Shown: positions 6,790 through 16,338 of the stretch, one piece after another
Layout: the number at the start of each line of letters is the position of its first letter
How positions within the stretch are numbered: the first letter of the stretch is position 1
NCBI GenBank assembly: GCA_035541655.1
Contig: DATKMY010000086.1
Coordinates: 1-64,000, forward strand
Length of the DNA stretch: 64,000 nt
Direction: 5' to 3'
Source: CAIWHR01 sp035541655
GTDB lineage: Bacteria > Pseudomonadota > Gammaproteobacteria > Burkholderiales > Casimicrobiaceae
The notes under the pieces: generated by a model
Told to the model about the DNA's origin: nothing
The model's input: only the letters and a program-made list of their open reading frames with translations
Databases searched by the model: none
Program-made: the position numbers and the translations under genes

Positions 6790-7716
6790 ATGAGTCTCGA
6801 TGGCCATCCACGCGGCGTGCTCGTTCCCGCCGTGACGCCGTTCCACCACGACCTGAGCGTCGACGCCAAGCGCTTCGTCGAACACTGCCGCTGGCTGCTC
6901 GCGGAAGGCGCGAGCGGTCTCGCCGTCTTCGGAACGACGAGCGAAGCGAACGCGCTGTCGATCGCCGAACGGACGAACCTGCTCGAGCGCCTGATCGACG
7001 GCGGCATCCCGGCGAGCGTGCTGCTTCCGGGCACGGGCTGCTGCGCGCTGCCCGACACGGTTGCGCTGACGAAGCACGCGACGGAGCGCGGATCCTTCGG
7101 CGTGTTGATGCTGCCGCCCTTCTACTACAAGGGCGTGAGCGACGAGGGGCTGTACGCGAGCGTCGCCGAGGTCGTGGACCGCGTCGGCGACGCGCGATTG
7201 CGCATCTACCTCTATCACATTCCTTCGATGGCGGGCGTCGGATTCTCGCTGGCGCTGATCGAGCGGCTGCTGAAGTCGTACAAGGGCGTCGTGGTGGGAA
7301 TCAAGGACAGCTCGGGCGATTGGAAATACACGAAGGCGCTGCTCGACGGGTTCCCCGGATTCGAGGTCTTTCCGGGCGCCGAGACCTATCTGCTCGACAC
7401 GCTGCGTGCGGGCGGGGCGGGTTGCATTTCGGCAACGGCGAACGTCAACGTCGCGGCGATGGACGCGCTGATCCGCGCCTACAAGAGCGCGAGCGCCGAA
7501 GGTTTGCAACGCCAGCTCACCGCAATCCGCGCGGCGATCCAGAAATACCCGCTGGTGTCCGCGAACAAGGCGATTCTCGCCCGCATCCACAACGACGAGA
7601 GCTGGGACGTCGTGCGCCCGCCGCTCGTCGCGCTGGGTCCCGATCAGCGCACGGCGCTCTTCGCGTCGCTCGACGCCCTCGGATTCAAGAGCAGGCAAAC
7701 GGTTGCCGCGCAATGA
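6790..7716 (+). CDS. Dihydrodipicolinate synthase family aldolase/dehydratase (probable sugar-acid catabolism)
   Basis: A 308-residue TIM-barrel class I aldolase of the DapA/NAL family. The Schiff-base lysine is in GIKDSSGD (about residue 172), the catalytic Tyr in YLYHIP (about residue 142) and the substrate-binding GTTSEAN motif near residue 50. Genuine lysine-biosynthetic DapA usually has GTTGES; the E-A-N variant and the neighbour argue for another substrate. It overlaps by 4 bases (ATGA) an IlvD/Edd dehydratase gene. The pair sugar-acid dehydratase plus DapA-like enzyme is typical of non-phosphorylative pentonate or hexonate breakdown, where the DapA-like enzyme works on a 2-keto-3-deoxy sugar acid. 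The precise sugar cannot be read from sequence. Confidence 0.85.
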   Translation: MSLDGHPRGVLVPAVTPFHHDLSVDAKRFVEHCRWLLAEGASGLAVFGTTSEANALSIAERTNLLERLIDGGIPASVLLPGTGCCALPDTVALTKHATERGSFGVLMLPPFYYKGVSDEGLYASVAEVVDRVGDARLRIYLYHIPSMAGVGFSLALIERLLKSYKGVVVGIKDSSGDWKYTKALLDGFPGFEVFPGAETYLLDTLRAGGAGCISATANVNVAAMDALIRAYKSASAEGLQRQLTAIRAAIQKYPLVSANKAILARIHNDESWDVVRPPLVALGPDQRTALFASLDALGFKSRQTVAAQ

Positions 7717-9443
7717 CACGAGGTCTGCGCCGCGGCCTCACGCAATACGGGGACTCGCAGTTCTCGCTCTTTCTGCGCAAGGCCTTCATCAAGGCGATGG
7801 GGTATTCGGACGACGCGCTCGAGCGTCCGATCGTCGGCATCACCAATACTTACAGCGAATTCAACCCCTGCCATGCGACCGTCCCGCAGCTGATCGCGGC
7901 GGTGAAGCGCGGCGTCATGCAGGCGGGCGGGCTGCCGATGGAGTTCCCGACGATCTCGATTCACGAGTCGTTCGCGTACCCGACGAGCATGTACCTGCGC
8001 AACCTGATGGCGCTCGACACCGAGGAGATGATCCGTGCGCAGCCTGTAGACGTGGTCGTCGCGATCGGCGGCTGCGACAAGACGATCCCCGCGCAGCTGA
8101 TGGCGATTGCATCGGCCAACGTTCCGGCGATCGTCGTTCCGACGGGGCCGATGCTCACGCGAACGCATCACGGCGAGCGTCTCGGCGCATGCACCGATTG
8201 CCGCCGCTTCTGGGCGAAATACCGCGCGGGCGACATCGACCAGGCGGAGATCGACGCCGTCAACTCGCGCCTCGCACCCACCGCGGGCACCTGCATGGTG
8301 ATGGGCACGGCGAGCACGATCGCGTGCATGACCGAAGCGATGGGGATGAGCCTGCCCGGCGCCGCGACCATTCCTGCCGTCCATGCCGAGCGGCTGCGCT
8401 CGGCGGAGGCGTCCGGCGCGCGTGCCGTCGCCATCGCGCAGTCGGGCCCGAATCCCGAGGCGATCCTCTCGGCGAAGGCGTTCACCAACGCGCTCAGCGT
8501 GCTGCACGCGATCGGCGGCTCGACGAACGCGCTGATTCATGTGACCGCAGTTGCTGCGCGGCGCGGTGTACGGATCGATCTCGACGCGTTCGACAAGCTG
8601 GGGCGCAGCGTCCCGGTGCTCGTCGATTTGAAGCCCTCCGGGGCGCATTACATGGAGCACCTGCACGACGCGGGTGGCGTCCCCGCGGTGCTGCGCGAAC
8701 TGCGGCCGTTCCTTCATCTCGATGTGCCGACGGTGGGCGGCACGACGCTCGGCGAGGCGATCGCCGCCTCCGAGGTCGATCCGACGCAGCAGGTGATTCG
8801 CTCGCCGGGCAACCCGATCTTTCCGGTGGGCGGCATCGCGGTGCTCAGGGGCAATCTCGCTCCGTCGGGTGCCGTGATCAAGCACTCGTCGGCGACTCCA
8901 CAACTGCTCAAGCACACGGGGCGTGCTGTCGTCTTCGATTCGCTCGATCAGCTCGCCGAGCGTATCGATGCGCCCGATCTCGACGTCGGCCCCAATGACG
9001 TCCTGGTGCTGCGTAACGCCGGACCGCGCGGCGCGCCCGGGATGCCCGAAGCCGGCTACATCCCGATCCCGAAGAAGCTCGCGCAGCAGGGCGTCAAGGA
9101 CATGGTCCGCATCTCGGATGCGCGGATGAGCGGCACCGCGTTCGGCACCATCGTTCTGCATGTCGCGCCGGAAGCAGCCGCTGGCGGGCCGCTCGCGCTC
9201 GTCGAGACCGGCGATTCGATCCGTCTCGATGTCGACGCGCGCGCACTCGAGCTCTGCGTCGCGAACGGCGAGCTCGAGCGCCGTCGCGCGCGCCTGAAGC
9301 TCCCTCAACCGGATAGGAGCGCGTCCGGCTATCGGCGCCTCTACCTCGATCACGTGCTGCAGGCGGATGCAGGCTGCGACTTCGACTTCATGGTCGGCGG
9401 CAGCCTGCGCGAATCGGCGCCGGTTCCGCTCGCGCGGCGCTGA
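7713..9443 (+). CDS. IlvD/Edd family dehydratase (probable sugar-acid dehydratase)
   Basis: A 576-residue Fe-S dehydratase. Three cysteines expected to hold the iron-sulfur cluster are present: C53 in NPCHATV, C121 in GGCDKT and C194 in AGTCMVMGTA. The C-terminal SDARMSGTAFG block supplies the catalytic serine. Length fits sugar-acid (arabonate/xylonate/gluconate-type) dehydratases as well as dihydroxy-acid dehydratase. It follows the DapA-like gene with a 4-base overlap and precedes an ABC solute-receptor gene by 4 bases, so the three form one transcript. That context favours a catabolic dehydratase making 2-keto-3-deoxy acids over branched-chain amino acid synthesis. Substrate is inferred, not seen. 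Confidence 0.87.
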   Translation: MTRGLRRGLTQYGDSQFSLFLRKAFIKAMGYSDDALERPIVGITNTYSEFNPCHATVPQLIAAVKRGVMQAGGLPMEFPTISIHESFAYPTSMYLRNLMALDTEEMIRAQPVDVVVAIGGCDKTIPAQLMAIASANVPAIVVPTGPMLTRTHHGERLGACTDCRRFWAKYRAGDIDQAEIDAVNSRLAPTAGTCMVMGTASTIACMTEAMGMSLPGAATIPAVHAERLRSAEASGARAVAIAQSGPNPEAILSAKAFTNALSVLHAIGGSTNALIHVTAVAARRGVRIDLDAFDKLGRSVPVLVDLKPSGAHYMEHLHDAGGVPAVLRELRPFLHLDVPTVGGTTLGEAIAASEVDPTQQVIRSPGNPIFPVGGIAVLRGNLAPSGAVIKHSSATPQLLKHTGRAVVFDSLDQLAERIDAPDLDVGPNDVLVLRNAGPRGAPGMPEAGYIPIPKKLAQQGVKDMVRISDARMSGTAFGTIVLHVAPEAAAGGPLALVETGDSIRLDVDARALELCVANGELERRRARLKLPQPDRSASGYRRLYLDHVLQADAGCDFDFMVGGSLRESAPVPLARR

Positions 9444-9447
9444 TCCG

Positions 9448-11247
9448 ATGACCCGCGCTCGTCTTCGCTACGGCGTCGCGGTCGCGGCCGCTGCGCTGGC
9501 CGCGACCTGCGCCGACGCGCGAGCGGCTGCAGATCCCGTCAAGGTGCTGCGCATCGCTTCGCCGGACATCACGAGCCTCGACCCGCAGCAGGGCACCGAT
9601 CTCTATTCGACGCGCGTCGCGAGCGACATCTTCGAGGCGCTCTACCAGTTCGACTACTTCGCGATGCCGGCGAAGGTGATCCCGAATACCGCCGATGCGC
9701 TCCCCGAGGTGACCGACGGCGGCAAGACATGGACGATGCGGCTCAGGCGGGGGATCTACTTCGCCGACGATCCCGCCTTCAAAGGCAAGCCTCGGGAGCT
9801 GGTGGCCGACGATTACGTTTATTCGATCAAGCGTCATCTCGACCCCAATCTGCGCAATGGCGGCAATCCGGCGCTCACCGACCTGATCATCGGCGCGCGC
9901 CCCGTCGTCGATGCCGCGCGCAAGCCGGGCGCGAAGATGAACTACGACGTGCCGATCGAGGGCCTGCGCGCGATCGATCGCTATACGCTGCAGATCCGCC
10001 TCACCGCGGCCGACTACACGATGCTCGAACGGATGGCCGGGCTCCCGATGATGGCCGTTGCACGGGAAGCGATCGAAGCGGCAGGCGTCGACGTAATGAG
10101 TAGGCCGGTAGGCACGGGTCCGTATCGCCTCGCCGAATGGCGGAAGGCATCGAGGGTCGTTCTCGAAGCGAATCCGAAATACCGCACGATCCGTTATCCG
10201 GAAAGCCCGGATCCGCGGCACAAGGCGCTCGTCGACGCGATGCGCGGCAAGCCGCTGCCGCAGATCGGCCGCATCGACATCAGTATCATCGAGGAGTCGC
10301 AGCCGGAGCTCCTTGCGCTCATGCAGGCCGACCTCGATCTGATGCTTCTCGCGGGCGACGATGCGAGCCGCGTGATGCAGGACGGGAAGCTCAAGCCCGA
10401 GCTTGTGAAGAAGGGGATCCAGCACGTGCGCTTCATCGCGCCGTCGGTGACGTTTACGTACTTCAACATGGAGGACCCCGTTGTCGGCGGCTACTCGAAC
10501 GCGCAGGTGGCACTGCGCCGCGCGATCGCGATGGGCTTCGATATCGACAATTTCATCAAGGTGCTGTTCGCCGGCAACGCGCTGCCCGCGAACCAACTGC
10601 TGCCTCCGGGCGTCAGCGGTCACGATTCGGCGTTGCCGCCGAAATCCCTCTATGACCCGGCGGCGGCGCGGGCGCTCCTCGACCGCTTCGGCTTCAAGGA
10701 CGTCGACGGCGACGGCTATCGCGAGACGCCCGACGGCAAGCCGCTCACGCTCGTGCGCGGCACGCTTCCCGAATCCTGGTACCGCGACGCCGACACGCTG
10801 TGGAAGAAGAACATGGATGCGATCGGCATTCGGATGCAGATCAACCAGCAGACTTTCGCCGAGCTGCTGAACCAGATGCGCGCCGGCAAGCTGCAGATGT
10901 TCAATCTCGGCTACCGTTCGCTCGAGCCCTCGGGCTACCAGATCCTGCAGACGCTATGGAGCAGGGAGCAGCGCGACGTCAACCCGTCCGGATTCAAGCG
11001 CCCCGATTACGATGCGGCCTACGAAGCGTTCCTCCGGACGCCCGCCGGCCCCGAACGCACCGCACTGGCACGCAAGATGTCCGAGATCTCGCAGGCGTGG
11101 GTGCCGATGATCCTGCACACCTACGGCGTTGGCAACGTCATTTACTATCCGTGGCTCGTCGGCTACTGGCCGTCGCAGTTCGGCGGGTCGTGGAAGTACG
11201 CCGACATCGACGTCGCGCGCAGGAAGGCCGCCACAGGCGCGAAATAG
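9448..11247 (+). CDS. ABC transporter substrate-binding protein, family 5 (SBP_bac_5)
   Basis: A 599-residue periplasmic receptor of the oligopeptide/nickel/sugar-acid class. Residues 1-28 form a signal peptide with an Ala-rich hydrophobic core and an ADARA-type cleavage region. Family landmarks follow: LDPQQGTDLYSTRVASDIFEALY, then the WTMRLRRGIYF strand and the late YRSLEPSGYQIL region. The ATG lies 4 bases past the dehydratase stop. No matching permease or ATPase gene is adjacent, so the receptor must use transporter parts encoded elsewhere or be a remnant of a larger locus. Given its operon partners the ligand may be a sugar acid or oligosaccharide, but family 5 proteins are diverse and this is only inference. 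Confidence 0.87.
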   Translation: MTRARLRYGVAVAAAALAATCADARAAADPVKVLRIASPDITSLDPQQGTDLYSTRVASDIFEALYQFDYFAMPAKVIPNTADALPEVTDGGKTWTMRLRRGIYFADDPAFKGKPRELVADDYVYSIKRHLDPNLRNGGNPALTDLIIGARPVVDAARKPGAKMNYDVPIEGLRAIDRYTLQIRLTAADYTMLERMAGLPMMAVAREAIEAAGVDVMSRPVGTGPYRLAEWRKASRVVLEANPKYRTIRYPESPDPRHKALVDAMRGKPLPQIGRIDISIIEESQPELLALMQADLDLMLLAGDDASRVMQDGKLKPELVKKGIQHVRFIAPSVTFTYFNMEDPVVGGYSNAQVALRRAIAMGFDIDNFIKVLFAGNALPANQLLPPGVSGHDSALPPKSLYDPAAARALLDRFGFKDVDGDGYRETPDGKPLTLVRGTLPESWYRDADTLWKKNMDAIGIRMQINQQTFAELLNQMRAGKLQMFNLGYRSLEPSGYQILQTLWSREQRDVNPSGFKRPDYDAAYEAFLRTPAGPERTALARKMSEISQAWVPMILHTYGVGNVIYYPWLVGYWPSQFGGSWKYADIDVARRKAATGAK

Positions 11248-11254
11248 CCCACGA

Positions 11255-13762
11255 TCAGCGTCCGTCCGCGCCGCCTGCCGTGGCGCGATGTGCGTCATCC
11301 GCGCCCGCCGCCCTTCCGTGCAGTGCGGCAACGCGCCGAATCGCGAATACGGCATCCGGGGGAAGCAGGCGCTCGACGCTCCGCTTCCACGCGCGCGAGC
11401 GCTCGTCGAGGTGGAGAAAGCCGTCGCCGTCGGCGTCGATGATGCCGGCGTCGATCAGGTTGTCGACGTAGGTGCCGAACGTCGAGCGCTCGTAGAAGTC
11501 GGGCGGCGCGAACTCGAACAGCATCGACAGCCGCTGCGTGAACATCTGCATCAGCTCCTCGAGACGCGGACGCTGCAGGCGCCCGGAGCCGAACTGCATC
11601 AACAATGCGATCGTCAGGTAGTTGCGCCGCAGCAGATGTCGCAGCGAGCGGGCGAGGAGCTCGAGGCCGGCCTGCTCGGTGCTGTATCGCTCCGCGGCGC
11701 GCAGCCCCGCATGAGCGCTGCGGCGCGCGAGCCCGAGCTCGACGAGGATCTCGACGATGCGCTTCGACGCCTCAGCCGCCTCCTCGGCCGAGTGGCGAAG
11801 CATCAGCTCGGCACGCAGGAACGGCTGTGCAGCTTCGACGAACTCGGCGATCCCTTCGATCGTCGTCTCGCGGGTGCCGGTGAGCAGGCTCGCGACGAGC
11901 GCTGGCAGCGCGTAAGCGTGCAGAACGTTGTTGCGCAGATAGTTGAGGGCCGCGACCTCGCCGTCGGGTACCTTGACGATGTCCCCGAGCGGATGGGCGA
12001 CGCGAACGGCGAACCCCAGCTTGATCGCTTCGGAGATGACCGCGGACGGCTCGGCGGCGACGCTCACCGTGTCCACGGCGTACCGGCAACCGGACTCGAT
12101 CGCGCCGAGCCAGCCGATCTGCTGCAGGAGCGCGTGCTCGTCGAGCGCATGGCGCGGAGACGCTGCGATCGCCATCGCGAAGGTGCTGATGGGGTTGATC
12201 ACCACTGCGGCGTTGATGCGCCGCGCCATCTCGCCGGCGAGTGCGGGCGTGAGCCGTCGTGCGGCATCGCGGCGCTCGTCGCCGCGCAGCGCGTGCCAGC
12301 CGGGCGCTTCGCGATCGAGGAACGAGTCGAGGTCGAGCGGCGTACCGAAGTTCACGTGAACGCTGCCGTACTCGCGCTTGAGATGTCGCGCGACGCCGAC
12401 GAGCTCGCCCAGTGATTCGCCGCGCTTGGGCTGCCCCTCGAGCTCCGCGGTGAGCGTGCGCCCCTCGAGCAGCTTCTCGTAGCTGAAGTACACGGGCACG
12501 AGCAGCAGCGGACGCGGATGCTCGCGCATGAAACTTTCGACGGTCATGCCGAGCATGCCGCTCTTCGGCGAGAGGGTGCGGCCGCTGCGGCTGCGGCCGC
12601 CCTCCACGAAGTACGCGATCGGGAAGCCCTTCGCGAGCATCGCGTGCAGGTATTCGCGAAACACGGCCGCGTAGAGCGGCTCGCCCTTGAAGCTGCGGCG
12701 CATGAAGAAGGCGCCGCCGCGCCTGAGGATCGGGCCGACGAGAGGAATGTCGAGATTCTCGCCCGCGGCGATGTGCGGCGGGGCGAGGCCCAGCGCGTTG
12801 ACGAAGTACGAGAGCAACAGGTAGTCGACGTGGCTGCGATGGTTGGGCAGGTAGACGAGCCCCTTGCCCGGCGCCGTCGCGGCGAGTTCCGCGCCGTGAT
12901 GAACGACGACCTCGTCGTAGATGCGATTCCAGAGCTGCTTCAACACGAGCTCGCCCGCGCGCACGACGGGGTAGCTGAAGTCCGAGGCGATCTCCCACGC
13001 GAACCTGCGGGCCTGGTTGCGCGCATCGTCGATGCCGATCCCGAGGCGCTGTGCTTCGTCGACGATCGCCTCCTGCAACGCGGCCGACGCGATCATCGCT
13101 TCGATCAGGTTGTAGCGATGCGAAAGATCGGGGCCGATCGCGGCCTCGCGGATCCGCCGGAAATGGAGCCGCAGGAAGCGGTTCACCTTCCTGGCTGCGC
13201 TTGCGGGGTCGGGCGCGCCCCGGACGACCCGTGACAGCGAGATGTTCGCGTTGAAGCTGACCCGCGTCTGCCGCCCGTTCACGAGGATGATCAGCAGTTG
13301 CCGCAGCGGCCCGACGCTGGCCCATGCGTCGGCGAACAGCGCTTCGATCAGCGAATCCTGCTGACCGGGCGCGCGTCCCCAGAGCACGGTCACCGGCACG
13401 AGCTGAACGTCGAGCGCCGGGTCCTGTCGCAGCGTTGCGCACATCTGCGCGAGGGTCGCCGACGGCGCCGCCGTCCGCGAACTCAACGGATTGCGGTTTA
13501 GGATCACCGAGAATACCTTGCGATCGACGCCTGCGAATGCCGGGTGCAGCGGTGCGAGCGGCGAAGGAAGCCCTCGGCGCGCGGTTTCCTCGGCGAGGAC
13601 GAGCAGGCTCGACAGATGCCGGTCCTCGAGAACATAGCAAACGGGCCTCCTCGCGTCGATGCCAAGCGCATCGATACGATCAGGGCTGACCTGCGTGCGG
13701 ATGACGAGATAAAGCAGGCGCCGCAACAGCGCTACGAGGAGTCGTCCGGGATGGAATTCCAT
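11255..13762 (-). CDS. plsB: Glycerol-3-phosphate 1-O-acyltransferase, PlsB type
   Basis: An 835-residue PlsB-type membrane-associated acyltransferase that puts the first acyl chain on sn-glycerol 3-phosphate for phospholipid synthesis. Motif I is NHRSHVDYLLLS with the HX4D pair H308/D313; motif II GAFFMRRSF follows about 40 residues later, motif III is EGGRSRSGR and motif IV LLVPVYFSYEKL. Full length compares well with E. coli PlsB (about 800). The C-terminal third is helical and matches the conserved PlsB tail. It converges with the solute-receptor gene (7-base gap) and has no operon partner downstream. Its ATG at 13762 is well placed. The assignment is secure. Confidence 0.93.
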   Translation of the reverse strand: MEFHPGRLLVALLRRLLYLVIRTQVSPDRIDALGIDARRPVCYVLEDRHLSSLLVLAEETARRGLPSPLAPLHPAFAGVDRKVFSVILNRNPLSSRTAAPSATLAQMCATLRQDPALDVQLVPVTVLWGRAPGQQDSLIEALFADAWASVGPLRQLLIILVNGRQTRVSFNANISLSRVVRGAPDPASAARKVNRFLRLHFRRIREAAIGPDLSHRYNLIEAMIASAALQEAIVDEAQRLGIGIDDARNQARRFAWEIASDFSYPVVRAGELVLKQLWNRIYDEVVVHHGAELAATAPGKGLVYLPNHRSHVDYLLLSYFVNALGLAPPHIAAGENLDIPLVGPILRRGGAFFMRRSFKGEPLYAAVFREYLHAMLAKGFPIAYFVEGGRSRSGRTLSPKSGMLGMTVESFMREHPRPLLLVPVYFSYEKLLEGRTLTAELEGQPKRGESLGELVGVARHLKREYGSVHVNFGTPLDLDSFLDREAPGWHALRGDERRDAARRLTPALAGEMARRINAAVVINPISTFAMAIAASPRHALDEHALLQQIGWLGAIESGCRYAVDTVSVAAEPSAVISEAIKLGFAVRVAHPLGDIVKVPDGEVAALNYLRNNVLHAYALPALVASLLTGTRETTIEGIAEFVEAAQPFLRAELMLRHSAEEAAEASKRIVEILVELGLARRSAHAGLRAAERYSTEQAGLELLARSLRHLLRRNYLTIALLMQFGSGRLQRPRLEELMQMFTQRLSMLFEFAPPDFYERSTFGTYVDNLIDAGIIDADGDGFLHLDERSRAWKRSVERLLPPDAVFAIRRVAALHGRAAGADDAHRATAGGADGR

Positions 13763-13816
13763 GCGTCGGAAATCGGTGCGGATCTCGTACGTGAACGCCG
13801 TCGGCGTCGACGAAGG

Positions 13817-15637
13817 TCAGGCTGCCTGCACCTTTGCGATCCAGTCGTCGATCACACGCTCGAGAACCACGAGCGGCAGCGAGCCATGGATCAGCACCTC
13901 ATTGTGGAATTGCGCGAGGTCGAATTTCGGACCCAGCGCCGCCTTTGCCTTCCCGCGCAGGGCGAGCATCTTCTCCATTCCAACCTCGTAGGCGAGCGCC
14001 TGGCCGGGGTTGACGAAATAGCGCTCGACCTCTGCGGTCGCGAATGCTTCGTCCTTGCCTGTCTTGTTCGTCATGTACGCGATCGACGGTTCCCGCGTCC
14101 AACGCTTGTAGTGGATCCCGGTATCGACAACGAGCCGCACGGCGCGCAGCATCTCCCACCGCAAGCGCCCGACGCTGTCGAGCGCGTCGCGCTCGAGACC
14201 GAGCTCGAATGCGAGCTGCTCCGCATAGAGCGCCCAGCCTTCGCTGTACGCGTCGAAGCCGATGACCTTGCGAAAGAACGGCACGCCATGCAGTTCCTGG
14301 GCAATCGAGATCTGGAAATGATGCCCGGGGATGCCTTCGTGGAATGCGTAGTTGCGCATCTCGAACTTCGGCATTGCGCTTGTGTCGCGCAGGTTCGCGT
14401 AGAAGATCCCCGGTCTCGAGCCGTCGATCGACCCCGGCGAATAGTACGCGACAGCCGTGCCGCTCTGGGCAAACTCCGGCACCGCGCGCACTTCGACTCC
14501 GAGCTTCGGCCGCACTTCGAACGCGCGGCCAAGCCCTCGGTTGGCTTCGTCCAGAATCGACTGGAGCTGGTCGAGCATCGCCTTGCGCCCGGCGGGCGTG
14601 TTGGGGAAGAGCTGGGCCCGATCACGGGAAAGCGCGGCGAGTCTTTGCCCGACGCTGCCTTCCGCCATGCCCTGCGCGCGCAAGAGTGCATCGACCGCGG
14701 CACCGATTCTCGTCACCTCGGCGATGCCGAACTCGTGGAGCGCGGCGGGCGTGAGGTCGGTCGTCGTGGCTCGGCGCGCGCACCATGCATAGTACTGATC
14801 GCCGTCCGGCAGGATCCAAGCACCGTCGTTGCGCTGCGCGAGCGGACGCAATGCAATGAAGTAATCGATCAGCTTTCGGTACGCCGGGTAGACGCTCGTG
14901 CCGATCGCAGCCTCGGCCCGGGCGAGAAGCCGCGCGCGCGTGGCGGAATCGGCTCTTTCGGCAGGAATTGCGTCGATCCGCGCCTTCAGGTTCGCGAACA
15001 TCGGGTTCTCGCGCGTCGGCGGCGTCACGAAGGCTTCCATCTGCGCAATGACCGCGTCGACGACGAAGCGCGGCGGAATCATCCCTCGGCTCTGACGCAG
15101 CTTCAGGCTCTCGAGCAGTTGGTCGAACTGCCGGGAGAATGCGACGAGGCGCTTCACGTAGTCGTCGGCCTCGTCGACGGTGTCCACCTGGTGCGCCTGG
15201 ATCATGAAATCCGGAAGTGCGGTTTGCGTGCCGTCGAGCTGGTTGACCGGAAACGCATGCAACCGGTAGCGGTCGCCGTCGACACGGACGCGCAGGTAAT
15301 AGTCGAGCACGTCGTACGATAGTTTGCCCTCGCGGTCGAGGGCATTGCGATCGTAGCGGTGCAGCATTGCGAGGGCCGATTTGAAGCGTTCGGCCTCGGC
15401 GCGGTCGTGCTCGGGCGACGCGTCGTCGAGCTTGTCGCCGTAGAAGGCGAGCCACGGCGGGAGAGGGCGCAGCTCGGACAGCAACTCCGGCCGATCGAGC
15501 GCGAAGCGCGCGAATGCCGACGCATCGAAGGCATCGATCGTGCTCGGCTTGAAGTACCAGACGTTCACGAAGAGTGCCCCGGCCGCGACGGCCACGGAGA
15601 CGACGACGCCAGCACAGATCTTCGCGAATCGCTTCAT
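13817..15637 (-). CDS. DUF885 family protein (putative zinc metallo-hydrolase), membrane-anchored
   Basis: A 606-residue DUF885 protein. Residues 7-30 form a signal anchor or uncleaved signal (basic start MKRFAK, then a Val/Ala-rich core), so the bulk is periplasmic. The family's metal motif HEGIPGHH (H433, H439, H440) is intact, followed by a SEGWALYAEQL block with the third likely ligand glutamate. DUF885 proteins resemble M3/M32-type metallopeptidases; most have no proven substrate. The start MKRFAKI at 15637 is chosen because the preceding codons would place a charged tail before the signal segment. It stands apart from its neighbours; the 54-base gap to plsB does not exclude co-transcription. 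Confidence 0.87.
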   Translation of the reverse strand: MKRFAKICAGVVVSVAVAAGALFVNVWYFKPSTIDAFDASAFARFALDRPELLSELRPLPPWLAFYGDKLDDASPEHDRAEAERFKSALAMLHRYDRNALDREGKLSYDVLDYYLRVRVDGDRYRLHAFPVNQLDGTQTALPDFMIQAHQVDTVDEADDYVKRLVAFSRQFDQLLESLKLRQSRGMIPPRFVVDAVIAQMEAFVTPPTRENPMFANLKARIDAIPAERADSATRARLLARAEAAIGTSVYPAYRKLIDYFIALRPLAQRNDGAWILPDGDQYYAWCARRATTTDLTPAALHEFGIAEVTRIGAAVDALLRAQGMAEGSVGQRLAALSRDRAQLFPNTPAGRKAMLDQLQSILDEANRGLGRAFEVRPKLGVEVRAVPEFAQSGTAVAYYSPGSIDGSRPGIFYANLRDTSAMPKFEMRNYAFHEGIPGHHFQISIAQELHGVPFFRKVIGFDAYSEGWALYAEQLAFELGLERDALDSVGRLRWEMLRAVRLVVDTGIHYKRWTREPSIAYMTNKTGKDEAFATAEVERYFVNPGQALAYEVGMEKMLALRGKAKAALGPKFDLAQFHNEVLIHGSLPLVVLERVIDDWIAKVQAA

Positions 15638-15941
15638 CCGAACCTCGGGCAAGGAGTGTGCCGCGATCTTACCGTCGGGACGGTGGACGTGGCGGTCGAG
15701 CGCAGAGCAGGCAATGGGTTGAGCCGGGGCGGCGCCAACGCTTCATCGCGGCTGCGGTGCGTTCGCGGCGGGAATCCTTCGTTTCGTCGCTTGCGCCTTG
15801 AGCGCGGGTTGGCGGGCCGCCTAGGATGCGGTCATCGCTCGACGACGGAGGATGCGGGACCAGCAAGCAAGTGCGAATCCGGAATGCCCGCTGGCCGCAT
15901 CCAACGACAGCTACACCCGCAACCCGACGAGGAGCAATACG
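15638..15941. other. 304-base intergenic region between DUF885 gene and small exported protein gene
   Basis: No convincing gene is present. A frame running into the next gene starts at 15852 but lacks a ribosome-binding site, whereas the ATG at 15942 has one. A possible plus-strand promoter is TTGAGC (15798-15803), an 18-nt spacer and TAGGAT (15822-15827), which would give a leader of about 110 nt. No hairpin with a T-run was seen. Confidence 0.4.
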
Positions 15942-16214
15942 ATGAACCGCTACGAAATCATGGTGCCCCGGAAGACCCTCATCCTTGCCGCCTTTGCCAT
16001 GACCGTGCTCAGTCTCGGTGCGTCGATCGCTCCAGCCCAGCTGGAAGGAAAGGCTGTCGCGACTTCGCCGGTTGCGCAGCGCGTAACCGACGGCGCGGCG
16101 GCAACCGAGGTCGCGATCATCCCGGCGCGGATCGAGGTGGTCGCCACCCGCGAGCCGCGGACGGTGTTCGGCTCTGTCCGGCAGTTCTTCGGCCGGAAGG
16201 ATCAGGCCGGCTGA
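15942..16214 (+). CDS. Small exported protein (90 aa), unknown function
   Basis: I do not recognise a family. The start is the ATG at 15942, preceded by GAGGAG at a spacing of about 8 nt. Residues 1-35 form a signal peptide: basic start with Arg and Lys, hydrophobic core rich in Leu, Ala and Met, then an APAQ-like cleavage region. The mature part of about 55 residues is Ala/Val-rich, has no cysteine, and ends in a basic VRQFFGRKDQAG tail. A strong terminator hairpin follows 58 bases downstream, so the gene is probably a single-gene transcript. The strong ribosome-binding site and terminator argue for a truly expressed periplasmic or secreted protein. Confidence 0.6.
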   Translation: MNRYEIMVPRKTLILAAFAMTVLSLGASIAPAQLEGKAVATSPVAQRVTDGAAATEVAIIPARIEVVATREPRTVFGSVRQFFGRKDQAG

Positions 16215-16272
16215 ACGGTTGACTGCGGTCTCCCCGCAGTCGCCGGATCCCCGAGATCGGCGGTTGCTTTTC

Positions 16273-16307
16273 CGGGCCGGGCGCTCGCAGCGCCCGGCCC
16301 GTTCGTT
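16273..16307 (+). terminator. Intrinsic terminator after the small exported protein gene
   Basis: A perfect 13-bp stem (16273-16285 with 16289-16301) closed by a 3-nt loop, followed on the plus strand by TTCGTTT. The stem is all but pure G/C. The T-run is modest, but the hairpin is among the most stable in the window and sits in the gap between convergent genes. Confidence 0.7.
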
Positions 16308-16338
16308 TGCAGCGACAGCGTCTCTCGCCTCGGCCAGC

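Noticed and set aside
7644..9353. A minus-strand open frame of 569 codons across the IlvD/Edd gene
   Set aside because: Composition dominated by Arg, Asp and His, no domain, and the plus strand encodes a complete dehydratase with all cluster cysteines.
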